DNA of 64,000 nt from Cochliopodium minus (taxonomy: Eukaryota > Discosea > Himatismenida > Cochliopodiidae): the NCBI GenBank assembly GCA_024220525.1, contig JAMYWO010000005.1:312481-376480 (forward strand), in the 5' to 3' direction. The notes beneath the pieces were generated by a model that saw only the letters and a list, made by a program, of their open reading frames with translations, was not told the origin of the DNA and searched no databases. This document shows, in pieces, positions 43,801 through 53,985 of the stretch. The position numbers and the translations under genes are program-made. Position 1 is the first letter of the stretch; the number at the start of each line of letters is the position of its first letter.

Positions 43801-45924
43801 GCAAATCATATCACCGGAATATCTGTCGTTCCTAATCAAAAGGTAAAAAATTATTCAATAAATCTTTTTCGCAGTTAATTTTTTAAAAAATAAAAGATGA
43901 TCACATCTGGCTTTTCGGGAACTAATGATAAAAAGTTGACTCTCCCATATTTTGTGGAATCCAAAAAACCCAAATCACAAGAAAAAACAAATGGGAAAAT
44001 GTTGCACATTTTGGGAAACTCAGATTACAGATTCATCTCTTTCGAAAATAGTAATGAGTTTTTAGAAGACACCGTTAAATTTCTCCACAACAATCCCACC
44101 TGTAACGTTTTGATTGACGTCGGTGCTTTCATTGTGGGTATCTCTAACAAAGACACTGCCAATTTTGTTTTGAAAAATGGACCCAAGAGAATCAGAGGTG
44201 TTGTTTATTTTGAAGAAGATGACACTCTTAACGTTTTACAGAAAGATTACACCACTCTTCCTTTGGAGTATTGCAGAATCCCCCAAGATCATCTCTTTTC
44301 TTACATTGATGGTAAAACTTTTGTCTTTTTTTTTTAAAAATTATAATTATTTCATTTTAGAAAAACACACAAGAGGAGTGGATTTGAAATTACCATTAAA
44401 CTCCATGGGTATTCTTACTTGTGCGATCTCCACTCAAAAGGATCAGTTGAACCAAGGAGCACTAAGAATGAGACAGCTCGGAAAAACCCAAAAGGTAGTG
44501 GTGTGGGCAGAAAGCAAAATAGAAAAATCAATCCAAAGAAAACTCAAGATTTCCTCTCCTTCTATCATTGATATTCTCAGTTTCGTTACATGGAACACTA
44601 TTGAAACTACTAACCAGGCTTTGTTTTATGTCGCTGTGAATGGATTACATTACGAATTTGAAAAGAGTGCTTACGACTTTCAAACAAAGAGTACCAACAT
44701 GTTAGCTAATTGTGAAAGATACTTAAAGAGACAACAAATCTGGGATTTGGAAAAGATGTACGCTCTCAAAAAGGAAAAGAAAGATTTGGGCGATGTTCTC
44801 GAAATCCTCCAAAAAGCGCAACATAAAACCTATTGGTTTGGAATTTCCAAGCAAAATGTCGATAGTGAAAATCTCCCACAAAAAAAGGGCTTGATGAAAC
44901 AGAAAATGAAAGAGATCTGTTCTTTTTATCATCTCCATTTGTCCGAGGGAATCATCAACACTTGCGATTTAGAAAACGATGAGGAGAAGCACATTGAAGT
45001 GGAAGTCATGATAGAACAAGAGATTTCCATTCTTTACCAATACAAAACTCCCACAATCGAGAATAAATGGGATTACTCTTCCATTTATGATTCCCAGTTC
45101 TTCACTAAAAGACCCGCCTTTCTCAAACCTTTTTCTGATCTTTTCACCAAGCTCAGCGATTCCCCTTCAATGAAATGGAATCTCAATCTCTTCACCACTC
45201 TCAATTTCAACAAAACTGTCAAATTGGAGGGTTCTCGCTCAGATCATTATTTAAGACCCGTTGATTGCTTTCTTTTGTTTCGCTTCAACAACAACACTGA
45301 TAGTAAAATAGTTGTGGTTTCGGGAAAAGAAGCAAGCAAGTTGTATCCGATTGTTCTTTCTGGTTCTCCAAATGTCTCTCTCTTGTTTTTGGGAGATGTG
45401 GGTGGAAAAACTTCTTCCTTACCCGAAAATACCAAATTTTCTTACCAAGAAAACCTTCTCATCATTTCTTTGAAGCTTTTTAATGGAGATACCTTTTATG
45501 AAGAATCAGAGATTATCTACCTCAAAGTTCTTTTCGGAAAAATTACTGAAAAAGATATCATAGAACAAGGTGTAAAAATGATTTTTAATATTTTTTTTTC
45601 TTTATAATTTTTCTCTTAAATAAGATTGTTCTTGATTCCAGTCTCAGCAAAGCCATTTTTAATAGTCTCACCAAAAAGAACATCATAGATGCTTCTGGTT
45701 TTTTAAGAAGCTTTCCTTCTAAAAACTTTTTGGATGGGGAGTTTGGGCCTAAAGTCTCTGAATCAGTCTATCACATCATTTTGTTCTACAAAAACAACAT
45801 GCTTTACTCTCCCATCAACTCTGATATTCTTAAAGTCATTACCCAAATCAAACTCATCATCAACGTCAGAGGTAAAATAAAGAGCTATAGACACTCTCCT
45901 CTCGAGGCCTTCTTTGAAAACTAA
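40821..45924 (+). CDS. giant DUF3638/DUF3645 protein, C-terminal part
   Basis: Twelve exons (40821-40901, 41011-41135, 41227-41365, 41601-41807, 42054-42232, 42475-42738, 42928-43226, 43294-43409, 43481-43842, 43897-44311, 44361-45571, 45625-45924) join in frame to ~1230 residues ending in TAA. DUF3638 begins with RSTQVELVNNMI and the P-loop-like QLQMGEGKSSIIL; VILVTPSHRMCLTLKQRE follows. The DUF3645 end is clear: PFHGKDSPSLRSDFSH, GFSGTNDKKLTLP, VVYFEEDDTLNVL and KHTRGVDLKLP with ALRMRQLG. These huge proteins of fungi, plants and amoebae are unstudied; ubiquitin-peptidase links are predicted only. The gene enters in phase 1 and needs an earlier exon; 59465-59844 fits exactly. The last donor was set at 45572 because the earlier GT would give an early stop. 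Confidence 0.9.
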
Positions 45925-46095
45925 TTTGAATCCTTGCAATCCTACTAATATTCGATCGAATTGAGATTGATCATTTATAGGATTTTTTAAAAAATCCTTT
46001 CTTAATTAAAATCATTTCAATATTCTATACATCATATATTGATATGAGAATTTTATCAAAAAAAAATAATCGAATTCCAGCAAAAAAAAAAAAAA

Positions 46096-46506
46096 ATGGA
46101 GGAATATGAAAAACGTGCACAATTAGCTGAAGAACAAATATTGTTGTTGGAAGATAAAATTAACAAGCTTGTTAATCTTGTAAATAATGAAATGCAAACA
46201 AAAGTGGTGCACAAAAATGAAGTATGAAAAATTATATAAAACAAACAATCTCCTAAATAACATATTTAATGAATTTACTTCCATTTTAAGCAATTATCGA
46301 CCGCTAATAATGAAGTTGATGAATTGAAAAAGAGAATAAAGGAATTGGAAAGTAAAGAAAGTGCTTCACAATATAGATTATCTCATTTAATCAGAGAATT
46401 GAATGAACAAGAAGAGAAATATGAAGTATCAAAAAAAGAAATTGATATGTTGAATTATAGAATCAATACTCTTGTAAGATCATTAGATGAAGAAGAGAAT
46501 AAATAA
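46096..46506 (+). CDS. small coiled-coil protein
   Basis: Two exons (46096-46221, 46291-46506), phase 0, give 113 residues. Almost the whole chain is charged and heptad-like (AEEQILLLEDKINKLVNLV; DELKKRIKELESKESA; IDMLNYRINTLVRSLDEEE). The ATG follows a 15-base A run, the common context in this window. Small tropomyosin-like or transport-adaptor proteins look like this, but coiled coils do not identify a family. It sits between the DUF3638 gene and the histone-fold gene. Confidence 0.7.
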
Positions 46507-46586
46507 GCAAAAAAATAGAAATAAATGGAACATATAAGAGAAGATTTAAATTATTAAAAAATTTTAATTATACAAAAAATATTCTT

Positions 46587-47066
46587 TCAAATACAATCCT
46601 CTGTATCTTCATTTTCCTTTTTTGGTCTTTTTGTATCTTTATCATTTTTATCCTTATTTTTTTTACGTTTTTCTTTTTTAGGGTTCTGCAAATGTTTTGA
46701 TTAATTTATTGAGTTATAATAATATTTTTTTTGAAAAAATCAAACTTTTTCACAAAGCAATTTCAATGGTTGAATATAATTTCCAAAATCCAAAGTCTCT
46801 ATAGCATTTATGATATCTTTGCCACTCAATGTTGCTCTGTTTTCTTTTTTTCTCAGTTCACATGCTCTACAAAAATTAAAAAAGACAAAAATAAGAAAAT
46901 TTATTTACTCGCTTGTGATGAAACTCAAAAATTCAGATGTGGCAGAGGAAATAAATTCTTTTGTATCCTTGTCTAATTCAACACCATTTGGTAATATTTG
47001 TTTGCTTATTTTATCTATTTGAGCTATTGATAATAGTGCTTTTTTATTAGATTGTTGTTGGTTCAT
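46587..47066 (-). CDS. NF-YB/Dpb4-type histone-fold protein
   Basis: Three exons (46909-47066, 46746-46866, 46587-46685) join in frame to 125 residues. The histone fold reads SIAQIDKISKQILPNG, then KEFISSATSEFLSFITSEA (across the first intron), then ATLSGKDIINAIETLDFGNYIQPLK. This pattern is shared by NF-YB (HAP3), Dr1 and the POLE3/Dpb4 subunit; EFLSFITSEA and the Tyr of GNYIQPLK favour NF-YB, while the Lys/Asp-rich tail (KKEKRKKNKDKNDKD) recalls POLE3. The exact paralogue cannot be settled by eye. Such proteins pair with an NF-YC-type partner and act on chromatin or at replication forks in the nucleus. The second intron uses a GTTTGA donor. Confidence 0.8.
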
Positions 47067-47160
47067 TTTCACCCTATTTTATTTAAATAAAAAAAATTTT
47101 TTGAAACAAAATAAAATAAAAAAGGGATCAATCAAAAAAATTGTCACCCTCCTTTCAAAA

Positions 47161-49657
47161 ATGAATAAATTTAGAATATTTTTCATTCTTATGATCATTG
47201 TTGTGATTTCCTTTGCATTCATTTATTCTCTTCAAAATAACATAGAATCAGATCGTGATGACGAAAAAGATATCAGATTGGAAAAAAAAGTAAAAATATT
47301 TCATTTGATTTTTCAATCTTTATTGAAAGATCTTCATAATATTGAACATAAGATCCAAATAATTATACTCTTTTGAAAAAATTTAAATCACCCTTGAACA
47401 ATATGAATAAAAGTATTATCAAATGAGTATAGGAAATTGTATTCTTTTGAAAATTAATATTAAATAATTTTATATTAAAAATTTTAAATAATTTAAATTA
47501 TTAAAAAGATGAATGTAAATATTGCAAAACACAACCAAAAATTAGAAGTTCCAGTGATGGGGTTTGAAATAAAGTTGCCAGAATCCTACTCACTGACAGA
47601 TGTGCTGAAATACGCACAAAAAAAGAAAGAAAACAAATACTTGGAAAAAATCCCTTTGTTCATCGACTTCAGGAGAAACTACGCCTTCTCTCTTTTACAC
47701 AAATTGAGAAAAACCTCTGACCTTTCTCTTCCTTCTCCCAAAGTTTATTTCAACAATGAATTGGTTGAAGATGATGACTCTGAAATCATAGGAGAAGAAG
47801 ATGATCAAAATAATGATGATAAAGAGAATAAAAATGATAATAATAATGACAATGATAATGATAATAATGATGATAATTATGATAATAAGAATGATGATAA
47901 TCATTTGATTAAATTTGGAAAAAAAGAAAATAAACCTACTCAAGTTCGCCTTTTCAGGGTTGATGCCTTTGTAAAAAAGAAAAAACCGAAAAGGTTTAGA
48001 AATAGACACTCAAAAACCAAAAATAAAAATATTCTTCATCAAAATGAAAATAATCAACAAAAAAATGGTGAAAATAATAATAAAAATAATATAAATGAGT
48101 ATAAAAATGATATAAATGATATTAAAAATAATATAAATGAGAATAACGTTAATAAAAATGATATTAAAAATAATATAAATGATTTTAAAAATGATATAAA
48201 TGATATTAAAAATAATATAAATGATGATAAAGAATCAAATGAGAAGGAGAAAGAGAAGGAGGAGAGTAATTATCTTTTATACAAAAAATTTAAGAAAATG
48301 AAAGAAAAGTTTTCCCTTGATAACAACCAAGTCTCGAACCATCACAACAGCAAACAACAAGATGATGATCATTCTTTCAGTCAACTTGGTAAAAAAAAAA
48401 AATTTGAAAGAATTGATGTTTTATAAAAATTTTACTTAAGAGTGATTTATATTTATTTATTTTCTATTTTTTAGCTGTTTTTATTGTTTTTTTAATCTTT
48501 GAATTTTTTTATTTATTTTTATTTATTTTTATTTATTTTTATTTATTTTTATTTATTTTTATTTATTTTAATTTTAATTTTATTTTTATTCATTTTTAAT
48601 ATCAAAATTTTTTTCTTCTGACATTTTTTTTTTCTGAAAGGAGAAAGAGTGTACTACGACGCAAACGGAGAGGAACAAGTGGAAGACGAAGATGAAGAAG
48701 AAGTGATGAAAGAAAAAGAAGAGGAAGAAGAAGAAAGATACAATAAAAAACAACACAAACATTTTCTTAAGATGGAAGAAGATCTCCCTTCTTCTTGGCA
48801 TTCCAATAATCTTCCCCTCCAAAATAAAAAACTCCTCGACTTCTCCGAAAAACCTGATTTCATCAGCTTTCAAAAAATCTATTACTCCGAGTTTTTTGTT
48901 CCTAAGCCTATTCTTTTGGTACGGAGTTCTGATAATCACAATGTCAAGGATGATATTGAAAAAAAAAAAAATAGAAATTATAATGATAATAAAGATTTTA
49001 TACATAAAAATGATAATAAAGATTCTATACATAAAAATGATAATAATAAAGATTCTATACATAAAAATAATGATAATAAAAAAAAAGTGGTCAAAATGAG
49101 AGAGGGGACGATTGAAAAAGATTTGATTGATGAAAAAAACAACATCATCCAAAATTCAATTGGAGAAGAAGAAGAAGAAAGGGAGGGTAGTGGAGACGTG
49201 ACCTCTTCTTTTGATTTTATAAAGAAGCATCACATCTTTTCCAATTTTTATCAAATTGACAAAAAGTGTAGGAGACTCTCTCAAGAAAAAAAGAATAAAC
49301 ATCCTCATTCTTTTTTCCTTTGTTTTCAAATGGATAAATTTTACAAAAAACAATTTTTATTTGGAAAAAATTATTTCATCAAAGATGGTATTTTTAAACT
49401 AATTTTTTTTTTTTTTTTTGCTTTTTTATTTTCCTTTAGTTATTTTTATTTTTTTATTTTTTTGGAATTTTTTATTTAGTTCTTTTTATTTAGGGAATGT
49501 AGACTTTTCAGACGAAAAAGTAAATGATTGCACCCATTCTGCATTCAACATGACACACCTCACCTTAAAGGAACCTCTCCCCCTCTTCCATTACTATCAA
49601 AAACTCATGTACATCGATTGTGGGGGTGATCCCTCTTCTTCTAACAACACTAATTTA

Positions 49658-49710
<53 letters not shown>

Positions 49711-50726
49711 TAACAATAATAATAATAATATTAATCAAAAATATTCAAATATAAAAATAAGTAATAAAAATAACAATTGGTTTCAAAATTGCCTTCCCAA
49801 CTTCATTCAGGGTCTCCCTTTGTAATTTTTTTTGATTTACTAAAATAAAAAATTTCTGAAAAAATTGTTTTTTTTTTGATCAAAAGGCTTTTGATGGACG
49901 ATGAAATAAACTTGGTGGTACAAAAAGAAAACTATGAGAAAATAGTGGAATATATGGAAATGTTTGGATTGGAAAACAGAATTTTGAAAAAAGAAAAAAC
50001 AATAAATTTGAAATCCAAACTTCTTTACTTGCCTTGTGCTTCTCCTCTCTATCATCCCCATGTTCGAGAATTGGCCAGGTACGTCATCCTCTCTCGCTCT
50101 TTCAACAAAAAAGGAGGTAAAAAAAAAATTTAAAAAAAAAAAACTTGTAAAAAAAAAAACTGGTAAAAAAAAAATTAAAAAAAAATTTCTTAAATTTAGG
50201 GAGAATAGATCTTAGCAAGTTTGTTTCTCTCCAAGGCAGAAAATACATAACCTTTTTCCTCCACTCTGATCCTTATATCCGATTTTACGAGAACAAAATA
50301 GTGAAGGAACTTGATCTCTTTTTGAAAAACTGCTCCAACTTGGTTCTTCAAACATACACTCCTGGTGATTCCCTTAAAGTTTCCTCACATATTATTTCTA
50401 ACAGTATTGCATTGTTGGGTAATTTTTTAGTTTACATTTAATTAAATTGATGTAAAATAAATATCTTCAATTTTTTTAAAGGATCATTGGATTTTCACGC
50501 TTCTTTTTGCCATCCTGGAACATTTTTGGTTCAATCTAATTATAGTTTGCCAAACAACTACTTTTTCCCCAATTCTTCAGAATACAAATACTATATCCTC
50601 AACTCTAATTTTGATAAAACTTCTTCTGTTGATTATTCTCATATTCTTCTCCATTATTTATCTTCTTTCTTTTTCAAAGAATGTATCCATAAAATATTCC
50701 ACTTTTCTGAAATAAATATTATTTAA
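47161..50726 (+). CDS. type II membrane protein, possibly GT61-like glycosyltransferase
   Basis: Seven exons (47161-47289, 47509-48388, 48641-49387, 49494-49821, 49887-50116, 50200-50418, 50482-50726) join in frame to 925 residues. A single N-terminal helix (FRIFFILMIIVVISFAFIY) after a basic start suits a Golgi type II enzyme. The chain is swollen by Asn/Asp/Lys-rich insertions in exons 2-4 (NDNDNDNN, NNINDIKNN, HKNDNKDSI, a long Asn run). Conserved-looking parts are spread between: PESYSLTDVLKY, YLPCASPLYHP, GRKYITFFLHSDP, ENKIVKELDLFLKN and SIALLGSLDFHASFCHPGTF. The order of the last blocks recalls GT61 transferases (R-x-I-x-N, then a G-H-x-A-G site), but the catalytic pattern is not clear, so this is a weak assignment. 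Exon 2 starts with ATG, so exon 1 could be separate. Confidence 0.6.
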
Positions 50727-50773
50727 AAAAGTTTTCTTATTATTTAACATTAAAAAATTTATTTATTCAACTT

Positions 50774-51944
50774 TTAATTTTCTTTATTTTCTTCTCTTTC
50801 AATTTCCTTCTTTTGCCCACTTTCAACATTTTCTTTTGAAGGAAATCCTTTTTTTTCCCTATCAACTTCTTTTATTTTCTTTTTGATTTCTCTTTTTATT
50901 TTTCTGTTTTTATTTTTTTTTTCGTTCCTTGAGGATTTAAAGTTTGGTATTAATTTTTGAAATTCCTTTGCCAATTTTTTTGAAATTCCTTTTTTTAAAT
51001 TTAACATTAACAAAGAATACATTTTGAGGATTTTACTTTACCCTTGCAATAAATGTCTCTGTAATGTGACCAATCTTCACTGTTATCGTTAATTATTTCC
51101 TCAAAATACTTGTTTGCACATTCAAAATCTATTGTTTCCTTTTTTTCCAACAACTGCATACCAATCAGTAAATATCTTATGCTAAATATTTTCAACAAAT
51201 TAAGAAAAATTAAATCTAAAAGAAATTCAAAAAAGACCTGTGAATAATGTTCTTTTTGGATTTTAAGATAGCATTTTCTTTTTCGAATAGAATTTTTGCG
51301 TATTGAGCACACTTGCTCGATATTTTCGAAACACTTAACTATTAAATGAAACAAAGTGAATTTTATTTGATAAAAAAATAAATTGAATTAAATTTAAATA
51401 AAATTAAAATTAAATAAAAAATAAATTGAATTAAAATATAAAAAAAAAATACCCTCAACTTTAAAGGATCCAAAACGTAATGGCTTTGAAAGGAGGCTTG
51501 AGACTTGAAAATGTGGGAAAGGGGAAGAAAGAGAGTAATTAAAAGATGAACGCTGTTGTTTTGAATTTCTTCAATAAACTCTTTTTTCTTGAAGCAAGTA
51601 GCATCCATTTTCAAATTGTCATCTTTGTATTCCAAGTGACCAAGTGAATTTAGCTTTTCTATTTCTGCTTCATCTGTAACTACTATCACAAAGTCATAAT
51701 CTGATTCCTTTGTCTTGCATCCTAAATTAAAAATAGAGGAATATAAAGCAAAACATTGAATGTATTGAGTTTATAAGGTTGATATTCAGTTATATTTTCT
51801 CTTAAATTTCCCAAAAAAAATAAAACCTGTCAAACTTGAACCAACCAAATAAATATTTAGAACATTTTGGGGAAGTAAATTCAATTTTTGGCAAATAAAT
51901 TGCTCATTAAATTCTTTTTTAATCATTTCAGATGAGTTTTCCAT
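50774..51944 (-). CDS. nucleotidyltransferase-fold protein
   Basis: Five exons (51827-51944, 51453-51721, 51238-51338, 51042-51175, 50774-50988) join in frame to 278 residues. Residues ~30-60 read NIYLVGSSLTGCKTKESDYDF, formed across the first intron: the G-S then D-x-D signature of minimal nucleotidyltransferases (KNTase/MNT type), with Asp-Tyr-Asp as metal ligands. A second half of the fold follows (DDNLKMDATCF), then helices (KISSKCAQYAKILF; YLLIGMQLLE) as in the helical partner domain of such enzymes. The end is a ~70-residue Lys/Glu-rich tail. Members transfer AMP, UMP or other nucleotides to small molecules, RNA or proteins; the target here is unknown. Similar lone genes are seen in protists, some acquired from bacteria, but introns show it is at home here. 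Confidence 0.75.
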
Positions 51945-52131
51945 TTTTTTTTTTTTTTTTTTGAGTGTTTTGAGAATAATGATTAAACTTTAAAAAAAAT
52001 CTGGATTGAATAATCTCGATTCTTTTTGAGATAAAAATCGAATTTTTATGTTTTAAAATAATTTTAATTATAAAATTTAAATAAGGGAAATAATATAAAA
52101 AAAAAGAAAGAATTTAGATCCAAAAAGCACC

Positions 52132-53651
52132 TCACATGAATCTACAAGTGGTAGTTTGAGAACCAAAGTGTTCTTCTTGTTGGTCATCTTCGTCATCAGA
52201 ATTGTGAACATCTCTGGATTTTTCTTGTTTGTCTTGATTCTTTTTTCTGTTGAGTTCTTCTTCAACTTCGTTAACATCTTCAACAGTGTACTGAGGAATA
52301 TCTTCTTCTTCTTTGATCTTTTCTTCCAAATTAGATTGTGTACTCAAAAGATTGAACAATTGTTGTTTCAAGTTTTCATCAAAACTTCCATCAGTAGGAT
52401 ATTGGACATCAAATTCGATAATCAATCTTCCTTTTTTGAATGGATTTTTATATTGAGGCATCCCTTCATTTGCAATAAACTTTCTCATTCCAGGCTTGAT
52501 CAAATTTCCTGGAGCGGAAACTACTTGAATTTGTCTTCCATCAAGGTGGGTGACAGAAAATTTAAATCCTGTTTATTTATTTGAAAAATTAAAAAAATTT
52601 TGATATTTTTAAAGGATGAATTTAAAATGTAAAAATAAAAATGCTTTTTTTTTTTACCAGTCAAGGATTGACGGAGGGAAAGAGTTTTCTTATAAATCAA
52701 ATCAGTTCCATCTCTTGAAAATTTGGATTGGTTGGATTCAATTTCTCTCAAAATTATAATTACATCACCAGGAGAAGTGTTTGGATCTTGATGAGATTCA
52801 CCGTGATAAATAAGTTTTTGTCCATTTTTCATTCCCTTTTCGATATATACTTCCATATTGTGATCTTTTTTTGAAATTTTCTTTCCTTTACAAGTGGTAC
52901 AACGATCTTGAACAGAAACAATAATTCCCTCTCCATCACAATTATTACATTTTGCTTGTGCTTGGGTCATGAAAGGACCAACTTGTCTCATCACCAATCT
53001 TATTCCTTTTCCATCACAAGAGGAACAACTGTTCTTTTTGCTATTTCTATCTTTGGTTCCTTCTCCATCACATGTTTCACAAAGAATTGTTTTTTTGAAA
53101 CCCACATCCTTTTTTCCTCCATTATACAATTCTTTCAATGTAACTTGTATTTCGAATGTGATATTTTCTCCCTTCTCTTCACTTTGTTTTGCTCTTTTCA
53201 TCAAACCCTTTTATTATTAATAATAATGAGTTTATATTAAATTTATTATTTGGAGGATACTAACAGCAACACCAGATCTATCATAAATATTTTTCTTTTT
53301 TGGATCTTTCAAAATATCATAAGCTTCTTGGATTTCTTTGAACTAATTTTGAAAAACAAGTATTAAATTTATTATTAATTTTGAGGAATAAAATGAGAAA
53401 AAATAAAAAAATCCATAAAAAATTTATGGTACAGTTTTTGTTGCAGCTTGTTTTTCAACTGGATCAACGAATCTATCTGGATGCCATTCTTTTACACCTT
53501 TTCTATAAGCTCTTCTTATTTCATCTTCAGTCGCACCTTTTTTAATATTAAGGATTCCATAAAAATCTTTTTCTTCTACTTGTGGTTCATCATTTCCTCT
53601 TGATCTCCCATGTGAATGTCCAGAAAAATTCTCTCCAAAATTGAAGTACAT
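52132..53651 (-). CDS. type I Hsp40 (DnaJ/Ydj1-like) co-chaperone
   Basis: Four exons (53433-53651, 53265-53342, 52658-53207, 52132-52568) give 427 residues. The J-domain covers residues ~28-95 with HPD at 57-59 (VKEWHPDRF) and FKEIQEAYDILKDPKKKNIYD. Four zinc-centre repeats follow: CETCDGEG, CSSCDGKG, CNNCDGEG, CTTCKGKK. The client-binding barrels contain GMKNGQKLIYHGE and PGNLIKPGM, and KGRLIIEFDV is a family signature. It should bring clients to cytosolic Hsp70 and stimulate its ATPase. The last four residues, CRFM, form a possible CaaX farnesylation box, as in Ydj1 and DNAJA1. The usual Gly/Phe-rich linker after the J-domain is almost absent: only SGVAGLMKRAKQ stands before the first barrel. 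There is a ~27-residue His/Gly/Ser-rich extension before the J-domain. Confidence 0.93.
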
Positions 53652-53985
53652 ATTTATTGATAAATTCTGATTTTGATTTTTTTTTTTTATTTATAAATTT
53701 TATAAAATTTTATTTATATATATTTAGATTGAAGGATAAATATTTGGCATTTGAACACCAAACTTTTGAAGCAAAATTAAGTACAAAAGGATTACTTCAA
53801 TTTGAATGATAAGAAACTTGACACAAAAAATCTTCCTCAAAATAAATTATAACCCTCTTGAATCAAAGATAAGAAAACTTGAAATAAGAATTGACATATT
53901 TTTAAATAATTTTGTCATACAATGTTGTTTGATCCTTCTTGTTCTTTTATTATAATTGGGAAAATTCAAAAGAAAATAAAATAAA

